This document shows, one piece after another, positions 51,474-62,050 of a stretch of DNA of 64,000 bases. The stretch's first letter is position 1. Every line of letters starts with the position of its first letter. Position numbers and translations under genes: made by a program. The DNA is from Megalopta genalis (lineage: Eukaryota; Arthropoda; Insecta; Hymenoptera; Halictidae), in contig NW_027476863.1 in NCBI RefSeq assembly GCF_051020955.1, positions 1 to 64,000 on the forward strand, in the 5' to 3' direction. Under the pieces are notes generated by a model. The model did not search any database. It saw only the letters and a list, made by a program, of their open reading frames with translations, and had not been told where the DNA came from.

Positions 51474-52817
51474 TCATATGGGCCTTGGTTTCTCGTCGGT
51501 TGCTGCCTTGTCTTGAAGTGATGTGGGGATGGGCGGATCGTGTGTTGAGCTTGGTGGAGTGACAGTTCGTTCACGTGTTGAATGTTCTTGTCGGTGTAGG
51601 AGAGTGTGGTGTCGTTGTTGGCATATTCGGCAATGAAACTTCGATCGACACACACTGGACGTGTGTCCGTTACCCAGGCAGTTTTGACATAGTGCGGCCT
51701 CAGCAACGGCCTTCATTCGCTCATTGACGGACAATACATTAAACGCTTCGCAGTTCCCAATTCTTTGGCTCCCTTCACAGATTGAGCATTGGAATGTGTT
51801 TGTTGTGACGTAAGTTTGAACGCGCGGAAATCCCCGGTTAGGTACTCGTGAGTTCTCTGATGACAATGTTTGGCGTCCGGTCGAAACACGTATCCCGGGC
51901 GCGGATGCAACCCTGTCAAAAGCTGCAGGTGAGCAATTTGCTCGTTTCTGGAGGAACTCGATCAGATGCTCGTACGAAGGCATTTTTTTATCGGGTAGTG
52001 TAAGTTCCCATTGCCAGATGGTATCGGGATTCAGTTTCGCGAGAGCAATTGAAATTAGGAGAGTGTTCCAGGATGTCACGGGTTCTCCGAGATTCTGCAA
52101 CGCCCGCAGATGTTGCTTCAAAGAGTCTAATAAATCTCCCAGTGCTTGCGGTGTGTCTTTCGCTAGTTTCGGAATCTCCTGAATAGCGTTGCAATGTCGC
52201 AGTAAGACTAGTCGCGGGCAGTCGAATTTCTCTTTCAATATCGCGATCGCGTCAAGATAATTAGCATCTGTGGTGTTGAGAGATTGAATGCATGCCGCGG
52301 CTTTGCCGGTAAGGGTCGAACGCAGGTATTGTAATTTCTGAACCGGAGAAAGACTCTCATTGCGATCAATCATTGAAGTGAACAGATCGTAAAATGACGC
52401 CCACCTTTCAATAGAACCATCGAACGTGGGTAGCCGCATTTCAGGTAACTTTATCGCCATCGGACCCGATATGGTAGGAGCAGGTGAATTAGTGACTTGG
52501 TCACGCGGAACATCTTGCGGTTGAATTGCTTCACGCATTCGTTTTGCTCTGCCATGTGTTGCAAAATATTTTGCTTGAATTTCAAACTTGCGGTCGTCTT
52601 CGGATTCAGGATCTTCGAGGTCTTCTAGAAGGAACTCGTAATCCTTCCATGCCTTCTCTACTGAGTTTGTATAAAAGTCGAGGACGTGTTTTTCCAGATT
52701 ACCGGTTTGTTCGCTATTGTCAAGGAATTTAGTGATCTCCGCGAGTTGTTTGATTATTTGATTGCGCCTGCGTCGTAGAGTGCTGGATTGAGTACCGTCG
52801 GGCTTCTGAATGGACAT
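51474..52817 (-). CDS. BEL/Pao Gag polyprotein (447 codons)
   Basis: Structural (capsid/nucleocapsid) part of the retroelement, intact from the ATG at 52,817 to the TGA at 51,474. Residues 15-80 are basic, then helical and acidic, coiled-coil-like. Residues about 124-275 match the DUF1759 type (LPTFDGSIERWASFYDLF, LRSTLTGKAAACI, LKEKFDCP), a capsid-like region of BEL/Pao Gag. A cysteine-rich region at about 344-408 has CSIC, CQNCLGNGHTSSVC (CCHC knuckle) and CRICQQRHHTLLH. The tail is Pro/Ser/Thr-rich. The ATG is the first in the frame after a 223-bp leader. In most relatives Gag runs on into Pol in one frame; here a TGA ends it and the same frame continues into protease. The TGA could be a mutation or a read-through stop. 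Confidence 0.93.
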   Translation of the reverse strand: MSIQKPDGTQSSTLRRRRNQIIKQLAEITKFLDNSEQTGNLEKHVLDFYTNSVEKAWKDYEFLLEDLEDPESEDDRKFEIQAKYFATHGRAKRMREAIQPQDVPRDQVTNSPAPTISGPMAIKLPEMRLPTFDGSIERWASFYDLFTSMIDRNESLSPVQKLQYLRSTLTGKAAACIQSLNTTDANYLDAIAILKEKFDCPRLVLLRHCNAIQEIPKLAKDTPQALGDLLDSLKQHLRALQNLGEPVTSWNTLLISIALAKLNPDTIWQWELTLPDKKMPSYEHLIEFLQKRANCSPAAFDRVASAPGIRVSTGRQTLSSENSRVPNRGFPRVQTYVTTNTFQCSICEGSQRIGNCEAFNVLSVNERMKAVAEAALCQNCLGNGHTSSVCRSKFHCRICQQRHHTLLHRQEHSTRERTVTPPSSTHDPPIPTSLQDKAATDEKPRPI

Positions 52818-53021
52818 GGTGGTAATGGGAGCGCGATACGGGAATCAGTGATACTCTAAACAAGACTACCTTTACGGAGTGAGGACGTCAGGAAGGTTGA
52901 ACTCCGGTGATGTCACGAAGTCCTGTCGTCCTGAAAAGAGATGCTCGGGTGGACGTCCGTTGTGGTGGCACTGATTCAACCGGGATGCTGTGTTTGATGT
53001 GTTTGTTGTAGGAACGCTCAC
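52818..53021 (-). other. 5' leader of the element
   Basis: Between the primer-binding site and the Gag ATG. Presumably holds packaging signals, but I recognise none. The open stretch at 52,872-53,069 crosses the primer site and LTR edge and is dismissed. Confidence 0.5.
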
Positions 53022-53039
53022 ATCCGGCTCGATGGACCA
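53022..53039 (-). promoter_or_regulatory. Primer-binding site, tRNA-Tyr-like
   Basis: On the element strand TGGTCCATCGAGCCGGAT lies one base downstream of the 5' LTR end (CAACA). Its complement ends in CGATGGACCA and, as I recall animal tRNA-Tyr (3' end CCGGCTCGAAGGA plus CCA), matches it at all but one base. The position is exact for a PBS; the tRNA identity is less certain. Confidence 0.7.
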
Positions 53040-53040
53040 A

Positions 53041-53776
53041 TGTTGATCGCGCACCGATACTGCGACCATTGTTCGGTCTACGGGGGTTGTAAATTCCCGA
53101 TTCTAATTTGACAATGTGGTTCGCGATGCTCTGTGCCCACTTAAAGTAACAGAGCTGGTAATGAAGGGTATTGACTTTTGCACTTTTTAACAGAAATAAC
53201 GATTTTAATTTAGAAGACTAGATATAGTACATGGAGTGTTTTCGGTCTGTGTAGTGTCGAATGATTATTGAAGACTATGTTTTTCTGCGTTTTACTGTAC
53301 GCGCCCCGACTGGTCGCGTTATTTTATATCGGTCACCCCTGTTTGAGATCCCTGAAGGAACCTCCACCTCCACGCCGGGACGCACTGATTGGTTTTTCTC
53401 GAAGATTGCGATTTTCCAGTCAGTGTCCTCTAAGCTTTTCGTCACCACCCTCTCGTATCGTCCTACACGAGCCTTGTCTAGGAGAGGGGGGTGTTGCGTA
53501 GTTGCGTGGTCGGGAGGTCCCCTGGGGCCTGAGATATCGTCACCGCGACGGTTGGGACTAAACTTTCTCAAGACCCGTTAAATTCTCAAATTTACGACGG
53601 TGTTGTTTTTTCGGGCCTTTCGAGCCTACGACGCGTCGCGGTCATTAAAGAGACGGAAGACCCTGCACCGATGTTCTGCAGATGGAAAAAAGGTTTCCTT
53701 CTCTTTATGATCCTCGCTGGTCCACGCCATAAACTTTCGCGAAAGCGGCCTACGGGAGGTCCTACAGAACGGAACA
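53041..53776 (-). repeat. 5' LTR of BEL/Pao element
   Basis: 736 bp, same length as the 3' LTR, with TG...CA ends on the element strand. Differences from the other LTR are all substitutions and cluster slightly in the first 30 bases of the plus strand (5 of about 18). Confidence 0.96.
53321..53330 (-). promoter_or_regulatory. Candidate TATA box in 5' LTR
   Basis: Reads GATATAAAAT on the element strand, about 450 bp into the LTR, which would place a start site near 53,295 and leave a short R/U5. The equivalent in the other LTR is 48,366-48,375. Motif and position only. Confidence 0.4.
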
Positions 53777-53781
53777 ATCAG
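53777..53781. repeat. Target-site duplication ATCAG (right)
   Basis: Identical to 48,081-48,085. The array continues from it as ATCAGATACAGGCGATATAA, a D-type monomer. Confidence 0.95.
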
Positions 53782-55189
53782 ATACAGGCGATATAAGTGA
53801 TATAGCTTCAAATGCAGGAGAAACAAACGAGTTAGCTTCAAATCTATGCGGTGTAGAAGGTTTTGCTTCAAATCCAAGCGAAACACATGATTTAGCTCCA
53901 AATCAATGCGACGTAGAAGGCTTAGATACAAATCCATACAAAACATATGATTTAGCATCAAACACTTGGTATATAAGTGATATAGCTTCAACTGCAGACG
54001 AAGCAAACGAGCTAGCTTCAAATCTATGCGATGTAGAATGTTTAGCTTCAAATGCATGCGAAACTAATGATTTAGCTTCAGATACTTGCGATATAAGTGA
54101 TATAGCTTCAGATGCAGACGAAACAAACGAAGTATCTTCAAATCCATGAGAATCACATGATTAGGTTCAAATAAATGCGATTTCTAAGGTTAAGCTTCAA
54201 ATACATGCGAAACAAATGATTTAGCTTCAGATACTTGAGATATAAGTGATATATCGTCAAATGCAGGCGAAACGAACGACTTTGCTTCAAATCCATGCAA
54301 ACACATGATTAAGCTTCAAATCAATGCTATGTAGAAGGTTTAGCTTCAAATCCATGCGAAACAAATGATTTAGGTTCAGATACTTGCGATATGAGTGATA
54401 TAGCTTCAAATGCAGGCAAAACGAACGAGTTAGCATCAAATCCATGCGATACACATGACTTAGCTTCAAATCAATGCGAAGTAGTAGGCTTGGCTTCAAA
54501 TCCATGCGAAACAAATGATTTAGATTCAAACACTTGGGGTATAAGTGATATAGCTTCAAATGCAGACGAATCAAACGAGTTAGCTTCAAATCCATGCGAT
54601 GTAGAAGGTTTAGCTTCAAATCCATGCGAAACAGATGATTTAGCATCAGATAATTGCGATATAACTGATATAGCTTCAAATGCAGACGAATCAAACGAGT
54701 TAGCTTCAAAATCCATGCGATAGACATCATTTAGCTTTAAATCCATGCGAAGTAGAAGGTTTAGCTTCAAACCCAAGCGAAACACATGATTTAGCTTCAA
54801 ATCAATACGATGTAGAAAGTTTAGCTTCAAATCCATGCGAAACAAGTGATATAGCAGCAAACACTAGCCATATAAGTGATATAGCTTCAAATTCAAATGA
54901 ATCAAACGAGTTACCTTCAAAATCCATGTGATGCACACGATTTAGCTTCAAATCAATGCGAAGTAGAAGGCTTTGCTTCAAATCCATGCGAAACAAATGA
55001 CTTAGGTTCAGATACTTGTGATATAAGTGACATAGCTTCAAATGCAGACGAAACAAACGAGTTAGCTTCAAAGCCATGCGATACACATGATTTAGCTCCA
55101 AATCAATGCGAAGTAGAAGGCTTAGCTTCAAATCCATGCGGAACAAATGATTTATCTTCAGATACTTGCGATACAAGTGATATAGCTTC

Positions 55190-56539
55190 AAATGCAGACG
55201 AAACTAACGAGTCAGCTTCAAATCCATGCGAAATACATGATTTAACTTCAAATCAATGCGGTGTAGAAGGTTAAACTTCAAATCTATACGAAACAAATGA
55301 TTTAGCTTCAGATACTTGCGATATAAGTGATATAGCATCAAATGCAGGCGAAACGACCGAGTTAGCTTCAAATCCATGCGAAACACATGATTTAGCTGCA
55401 AATCAATGCGATGTAGTGGGTTTAGCCTCAAATCCATGCGAAACAAATGATTTAGCTTTAAATCCATGCCAAGTAGAAGGCTTAGCTTCAAATCCATGCG
55501 AAACAAATGATTTAGCATCAGATACTTGCGATATAACTGATATAATTTCAAATGCAGGGGGAACAAACGAGTTAGCATCAAATCCATTCAAAAAAAAAAA
55601 AATTAGCTTCAAATCAATGCGATGTAGAAGGTTTAACTTCAAATCCAGGCGAAACAAATAATTTGCTTTCAAACGCCTGTGATATAAGTGATATAGCTTC
55701 AAATGCAGACGAAACAGACGAGTTAGCTTCAAATCCATGCGAAACACATGATTTAGCTTCAAATCAATTTGAAGTAGAAGGATTAGCTTCAAATCCATGC
55801 GATACAATTGATTAGCAACAGATACATGCGATATAAGTGATATAGATTCAAATGCAGGAGAAACAAACGAGTTAGCTGCAAATCCAAACGAATCGCATGA
55901 TTTAGCTTGAAATCAATGCGATGTAGAAGGTTTTGCTTCAAATCCATGAGACACAAATGATTTAGATTCAGATACTTGCGATATAAGTGATACAGCTTCA
56001 AATGCAGACGAAACAAACGAGTTAGCTTCCAATCCAAGCGAATCACATGATTTAGCTTCAAATCAATGCGATGTAGAAAGTTCAGCTTCAAATCCATGCG
56101 ACACAAATGATTTAGATTAAGATACTTGCGATATATGTGATACAGTTTCAAATGCAGGCGAAACAAACGAGTTAGCTTCAAATCCATGCGAAACACATGA
56201 TTTAGCAACAAATCAATGCGAAGTATAAGGTTTAGCTTCAAATCCATGCGAAACACATGAATTAGCTTCAAACCCATGCGATACACATGATTTAGCAGCA
56301 AATCAATACGATGGAGAAGGCTTAGCTTCAAATCCATGCGAAACAAATGATTTAGCATCAGATACTTGCGATATAACTGATATAATTTCAAATGCAGGGG
56401 GAACAAACGAGTTAGCATCAAATCCATGCAAAACACATGATTTAGCTTCAAATCAATGCGATGTAGAAGGTTTAACTTCAAATCTAGGCGAAACAAATAA
56501 TTTGCTTTCAAACGCCTGTGATATAAGTGATATAGCTTC
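55190..56539. repeat. 1,350-bp higher-order repeat, copy 1
   Basis: Matches 56,540-57,420 at an offset of exactly 1,350 (45 monomers). Shared odd states include AATCAATGCGGTGTAGAAGG and AATTTGCTTTCAAACGCC. Within it, 55,480-55,680 also matches 56,320-56,540 at an offset of 840 (28 monomers). Copy 1 has an A homopolymer at 55,590-55,602. Confidence 0.85.
55590..55602 (+). repeat. A13 homopolymer inside a monomer
   Basis: TTC followed by 13 A and TTAGCTTC, where the paralogous monomers near 56,430 and 56,935 have ATGCAAAACACATGATTTAGC. This is the longest homopolymer I saw in the window. Confidence 0.95.
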
Positions 56540-57420
56540 AAATGCAGACGAAACTAACGAGTCAGCTTCAAATCCATGCGAAATACATGATTTATCTTCA
56601 AATCAATGCGGTGTAGAAGGTTAAACTTCAAATCTATACGAAACAAATGATTTAGCTTCAAATACTTGCGATATAAGTGATATAGCATCAAATGCAGGCG
56701 AAACGACCGAGTTAGCTTCAAATCCATGCGAAACACATGATTTAGCTGCAAATCAATGCGATGTAGAGGGTTTAGCCTCAAATCCATGCGAAACAAATGA
56801 TTTAGCTTTAAATCCATGCCAAGTAGAAGGCTTAGCTTCAAATCCATGCGAAACAAATGATTTAGCATCAGATACTTGCGATACAACTTATATAATTTCA
56901 AATGCAGGGGAAACAAACGAGTTAGCATCAAATCCATGCAAAACACATGATTTAGCTTCAAATCAATGCGATGTAGAAGGTTTAACTTCAAATCCAGGCG
57001 AAACAAATAATTTGCTTTCAAACGCCTGTGATATAAGTGATATAGCTTCAAATGCAGACGAAACAGACGAGTTAGCTTCAAATCCATGCGAAACACATGA
57101 TTTAGCTTCAAATCAATTTGAAGTAGAAGGATTAGCTTCAAATCCATGCGATACAAATGATTTAGCAACAGATACATGCGATATAAGTGATATAGATTCA
57201 AATGCAGGAGAAACAAACGAGTTAGCTGCAAATCCAAACGAATCACATGATTTAGCTTGAAATCAATGCGATGTAGAAGGTTTTGCTTCAAATCCATGAG
57301 ACAAAAATGATTTAGATTCAGATACTTGCGATATAAGTGATACAGCTTCAAATGCAGACGAAACAAACGAGTTAGCTTCCAATCCAAGCGAATCACATGA
57401 TTTAGCTTCAAATCAAAGCG
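56540..57420. repeat. 1,350-bp higher-order repeat, copy 2 (partial)
   Basis: Follows copy 1 to about 57,420, where AATCAAAGCGATGTAGAAGG replaces AATCAATGCG and a different monomer order begins. It lacks the poly-A disruption of copy 1. Confidence 0.85.
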
Positions 57421-57540
57421 ATGTAGAAGGTATATCTTCAAATCCAAACGAAACACATGATTTAGGTTCAAATCAATGCGATGTAGAAGTTATAGATTCA
57501 AATCCAAGCGCAACACATGATTTAGCTTCAAATCCAAGCG

Positions 57541-58090
57541 CAACACATGATTTAGCTTCAAATCAATGCGATGTAGAAGGTTTAGCCTCAAATCCATGCG
57601 AAACAAATGATTTACCTACAAACACTTGGGATATAAGTGATATAGCAGGAAATGCAGACGAATCAAACGGGGAAGCTTCAAAATCCATGCGATACATATC
57701 ATTTAACTTCAAATCGATACGAAGTAGAAGGCTTAGCTTCAAATCCATTTCGAAACAAATGATTTAGCATCAGATACTTGCGATATAACAGAAATAGCTT
57801 TAAATGCAGGGGAAACAAACGAGTTAGCATCAATTCCATGCGAAACACATGATTTAGCTGCAAATCAATACGATGTAGAAGGTTTACCTTCAAATCCAAA
57901 CGAAACACATGATTTAGCTTCAAATCAATGCGATGTAGAAGGTATAGATTCAAATCCAAGCGCAACACATGATTTAGCTTCAAATCAATGCGATGTAGAA
58001 GGTTTATCTTCAAATCCATGCGAGACAAATGATTTAGTATCAGATACTTGCGATATAACCGAAATAGCTTCAAATGCAGGGGAAACAAAC
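57541..58090. repeat. 3,960-bp spaced duplication, copy 1
   Basis: Matches 61,501-62,050 at an offset of 3,960 (132 monomers), including the TNTWDISD block and the CCATTTCGAAAC variant, which has one extra base. Edges approximate. Confidence 0.8.
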
Positions 58091-58700
58091 GAGTTAGCAT
58101 CAATTCCATGCAAAACACATGATTTAGCTTCAAATCAAAGCGATGTAGAAGGTATATCTTCAAATCCAAACGAAACACATGATTTTGCTTCAAATCAATG
58201 CGATGTAGAAGTTATAGATTCAAATCCAAGCGCAACACATGATTTAGCTTCAAATCAATGCGATGTAGAAGGATTAGCCTCAAATCCTTGCGAAACAAAT
58301 GATTTACCTACAAACACTTGGGATATAAGTGATATAGCAGGAAATGCAGACGAATCAAACGGGGAAGCTTCAAAATCCATGCGATACATATCATTTAACT
58401 TCAAATCGATACGAAGTAGAAGGCTTAGCTTCAAATCCATGCGAAACAAATGATTTAGGTTCAGATACTTGAGATACATTGATATTGCTTCAAATGCAGG
58501 CGAAACTAACGAGTTAGCTTCAAATCCATGCGAAATACATGATTTAGCTTCAAATCAAAGCGATGTAGAAGGTTAAACTTCAAATCTATACGAAACAAAT
58601 GATTTAGCATCAGATACTTGCGATATAACTGATATAGCTTCAAATGCAGTGGAAACAAACGAGTTAGCATCAAATCCATGCAAAACACATGATTTAGCTG
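58030..58700. repeat. 2.07-kb spaced duplication, copy 1
   Basis: Matches 60,099-60,768 at an offset of 2,069, shifting by one base where the second copy reads ACGGGAAGC instead of ACGGGGAAGC near 60,430. Both copies share the CTTGAGATACATTGATATTGC shortened monomer and AATGCAGTGG. Confidence 0.8.
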
Positions 58701-60098
58701 CAAATCAATGCGATGTAAAAGGTTTAGCTTCAAATCCCAGCGAAACACAAGATTTGGCCTCAGATACTTGCGAAACATTGATATTGCTTCAAATGCAGGC
58801 GAAACTAACGAGTTAACTTCAAATCCATGCGAAACAAATGATTTAGCTGCAAATCAATGCGATGTAGAAGGTATAGCTTCAAATCCAAGCGAAACACATG
58901 ATTAAGCTTCAAATCAATGCGATGTAGAAGGTTTAGCTTCAAATCCATGCGAAACAAATGATTTAGCTTCAAACACTTGCGATATAAGTGATATAGCATC
59001 AAATGCAGGCGAAACGAACGAGTTAGCTTCAAATCCATGCGAAACACATGATTTAGCTGCAAATCAATGCGATGTAGAAGGTTTAGCTTCAAATCCATGC
59101 GAAACAAATGATTTAGCATCAGATACTTGCGATATAACTGATATAGCTTCAAATGCAGACGAATCAAACGAGTTAGCTTCAAAATCCATGCGATACACAT
59201 CATTTCGCTTTAAATCTATGCGAAGTAGAAGGCTTAGCTTCAAATCCATGCGAAACAAATGATTTAAGTTCAGATACTTGCGATACATCGATATTGCTTC
59301 AAATGCAGTCGAGACTAACGAGTTAGCTTCAAATCCATGCAAAATACATGATTTAGCTTCAAATCAATGCGATGTAGAAGGTTAAACTTCAAATCTATAC
59401 GAAACAAATGATTTAGCTTCAGATACTTCCGATATAAGTGATATAGCATCAAATGCAGGCGAAACGACCGAGTTAGCTTCAAATCCATGCGAAACCCATG
59501 ATTTAGCTGCAAATCAATGCGATGTAGATGGTATAGCTTCAAATCCATGCGAAACACATGATTTAGATGCAAATCAATGCGATGTAGAAGGTTTAGCTTC
59601 AAATCCATGCGAAACAAATGATTTAGCATCAGATACTTGCGATATAACTGATATAGCTTCAAATGCAGGGGAAACAAACGAGTTAGCATCAAATCCATGC
59701 AAAACACATGATTTAGCTTCAAATCAAAGCGATGTAGAAGGTATATCTTCAAATCCAAACGAAACACATGATTTAGCTTCAAATCAATGCGATGTAGAAG
59801 GTTTAGCTTCAAATCCGAGCGAAACAAATGATTTAGCATCAGATACTTGCGATATAACTGAAATAGCTTCAAATGCAGGGGAAACAAACCAGATATCATC
59901 AATTCCATGCAAAACACATGATTTAGCTTCAAATCAAAGCGATGTACAAGGTATATCTTCAAATCCAAACGAAACACATGATTTAGCTTCAAATCAATGC
60001 GATGTAGAAGGTATAGATTCATATCCAAGCGCAACACATGATTTAGCTTCAAATCAATGCGATGTAGAAGGTTTAGCTTCAAATCCATGCGAGACAAA

Positions 60099-60768
60099 TG
60101 ATTTAGCATCAGATACTTGCGATATAACCGAAATGGCTTCAAATGCAGGGGAAACAAACGAGTTAGCATCAATTCCATGCAAAACACATGATTTAGCTTC
60201 AAATCAAAGCGATGTAGAAGGTATATCTTCAAATCCAAACGAAACACATGATTTTGCTTCAAATCAATGCGATGTAGAAGTTATAGATTCAAATCCAAGC
60301 GCAACACATGATTTAGCTTCAAATCAATGCGATGTAGAAGGATTAGCCTCAAATCCTTGCGAAACAAATGATTTACCTACAAACACTTGGGATATAAGTG
60401 ATATAGCAGGAAATGCAGACGAATCAAACGGGAAGCTTCAAAATCCATGCGATACATATCATTTAACTTCAAATCGATACGAAGTAGAAGGCTTAGCTTC
60501 AAATCCATGCGAAACAAATGATTTAGGTTCAGATACTTGAGATACATTGATATTGCTTCAAATGCAGGCGAAACTAACGAGTTAGCTTCAAATCCATGCG
60601 AAATACATGATTTAGCTTCAAATCAAAGCGATGTAGAAGGTTAAACTTCAAATCTATACGAAACAAATGATTTAGCATCAGATACTTGCGATATAACTGA
60701 TATAGCTTCAAATGCAGTGGAAACAAACGAGTTAGCATCAAATCCATGCAAAACACATGATTTAGCTT
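60099..60768. repeat. 2.07-kb spaced duplication, copy 2
   Basis: Counterpart of 58,030-58,700, with a one-base deletion near 60,430. Confidence 0.8.
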
Positions 60769-61500
60769 CAAATCAAAGCGATGTAGAAGGTATATCTTCA
60801 AATCCAAACGAAACACATGATTTAGCTTCAAATCAATGCGATGTAGAAGGTTTAGCTTCGAATCCATGCGAGACAAATGATTTAGCATCAGATACTTGCG
60901 ATATAACCGAAATAGCTTCAAATGCAGACGAAACAAACGAGTTAGCTTCAGATCCATGCGAAGCACATTATTTAGCTGCAAATCGATGCGATGTAGAAGG
61001 TTTAGCTTCAAATCCATGCGAAACAAATGATTTAGCATCTGGTACTTGCGATATAACTGAAATAGCTTCAAATGCAGGGGAAACAAACGAGATATCATCA
61101 ATTCCATGCAAAACACATGATTTAGCTTCAAATCAAAGCGATGTACAAGGTATATCTTCAAATCCAAACGAAACACATGATTTAGCTTCAAATCAATGCG
61201 ATGTAGAAGGTATAGATTCAAATCCAAGCGCAACACATGATTTAGCTTCAAATCAATGCGATGTAGAAGGTTTAGCTTCAAATCCAGGCGAGACAAATGA
61301 TTTAGCATCAGATACTTGCGATATAACCGAAATAGCTTCAAATGCAGGGGAAACAAACGAGTTAGCATCAATTCCATGCAAAACACATGATTTAGCTTCA
61401 AATCAAAGCGATGTACATGGTATATCTACAAATCCAAACGAAACACATGATTTAGCTTCAAATCAATGCGATGTAGAAGGTATAGATTCAAATCCAAGCG

Positions 61501-62050
61501 CAACACGTGATTTAGCTTCAAATCAATGCGATGTAGAAGGTTTAGCCTCAAATCCATGCGAAACAAATGATTTACCTACAAACACTTGGGATATAAGTGA
61601 TATAGCAGGAAATGCAGACGAATCAAACGGGGAAGCTTCAAAATCCATGCGATACATATCATTTAACTTCAAATCGATACGAAGTAGAAGGCTTAGCTTC
61701 AAATCCATTTCGAAACAAATGATTTAGCATCAGATACTTGCGATATAACAGAAATAGCTTTAAATGCAGGGGAAACAAACGAGTTAGCATCAATTCCATG
61801 CGAAACACATGATTTAGCTGCAAATCAATACGATGTAGAAGGTTTAGCTTCAAATCCAAACGAAACACATGATTTAGCTTCAAATCAATGCGATGTAGAA
61901 GGTATAGGTTCAAATCCAAGAGCAACACATGGTTTAGCTTCAAATCAATGCGATGTAGAAGGTTTAGCTTCAAATCCATGCGAGACAAATGATTTAGCAT
62001 CAGATACTTGCGATATAACCGAAATAGCTTCAAATGCAGGGGAAACAAAC
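61501..62050. repeat. 3,960-bp spaced duplication, copy 2
   Basis: Counterpart of 57,541-58,090. Private substitutions include CACGTG for CACATG at 61,504 and GGTATAGGTTC near 61,903. Confidence 0.8.

Larger units (their letters stand above)
48086..53776 (-). mobile_element. BEL/Pao LTR retrotransposon, defective
   Basis: A 5,691-bp element inserted in the satellite and read on the minus strand. Order in its own direction: 5' LTR (53,776-53,041), primer-binding site, Gag with DUF1759-like region and zinc knuckles, protease remnant, Pao/A17 and RNase H, integrase, DUF5641-like tail, purine tract, 3' LTR (48,821-48,086). This order, with IN after RNase H and a DUF5641-like end, is diagnostic of BEL/Pao. 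Reverse transcriptase is missing, and pol is further broken by one stop and two frameshifts, so it would need another element's enzymes to move. Its mixed-composition sequence contrasts with the monotonous AT-rich array around it. No other fragment of this family is seen in the window. Confidence 0.97.

Noticed and set aside
51425..51706. 93-codon minus-strand ORF overlapping the end of Gag
   Set aside because: It is in a different frame from Gag and the protease remnant and covers sequence already explained by the Gag zinc knuckles and tail.
48086..53776. An endogenous retrovirus with an envelope gene
   Set aside because: No env-like ORF exists between the DUF5641-like stop (49,002) and the polypurine tract (48,834); the domain order is that of BEL/Pao retrotransposons.
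53626..54057. 143-codon minus-strand ORF running from the satellite into the right LTR
   Set aside because: It spans the insertion junction and joins unrelated sequences; a chance read-through of satellite and LTR frames.
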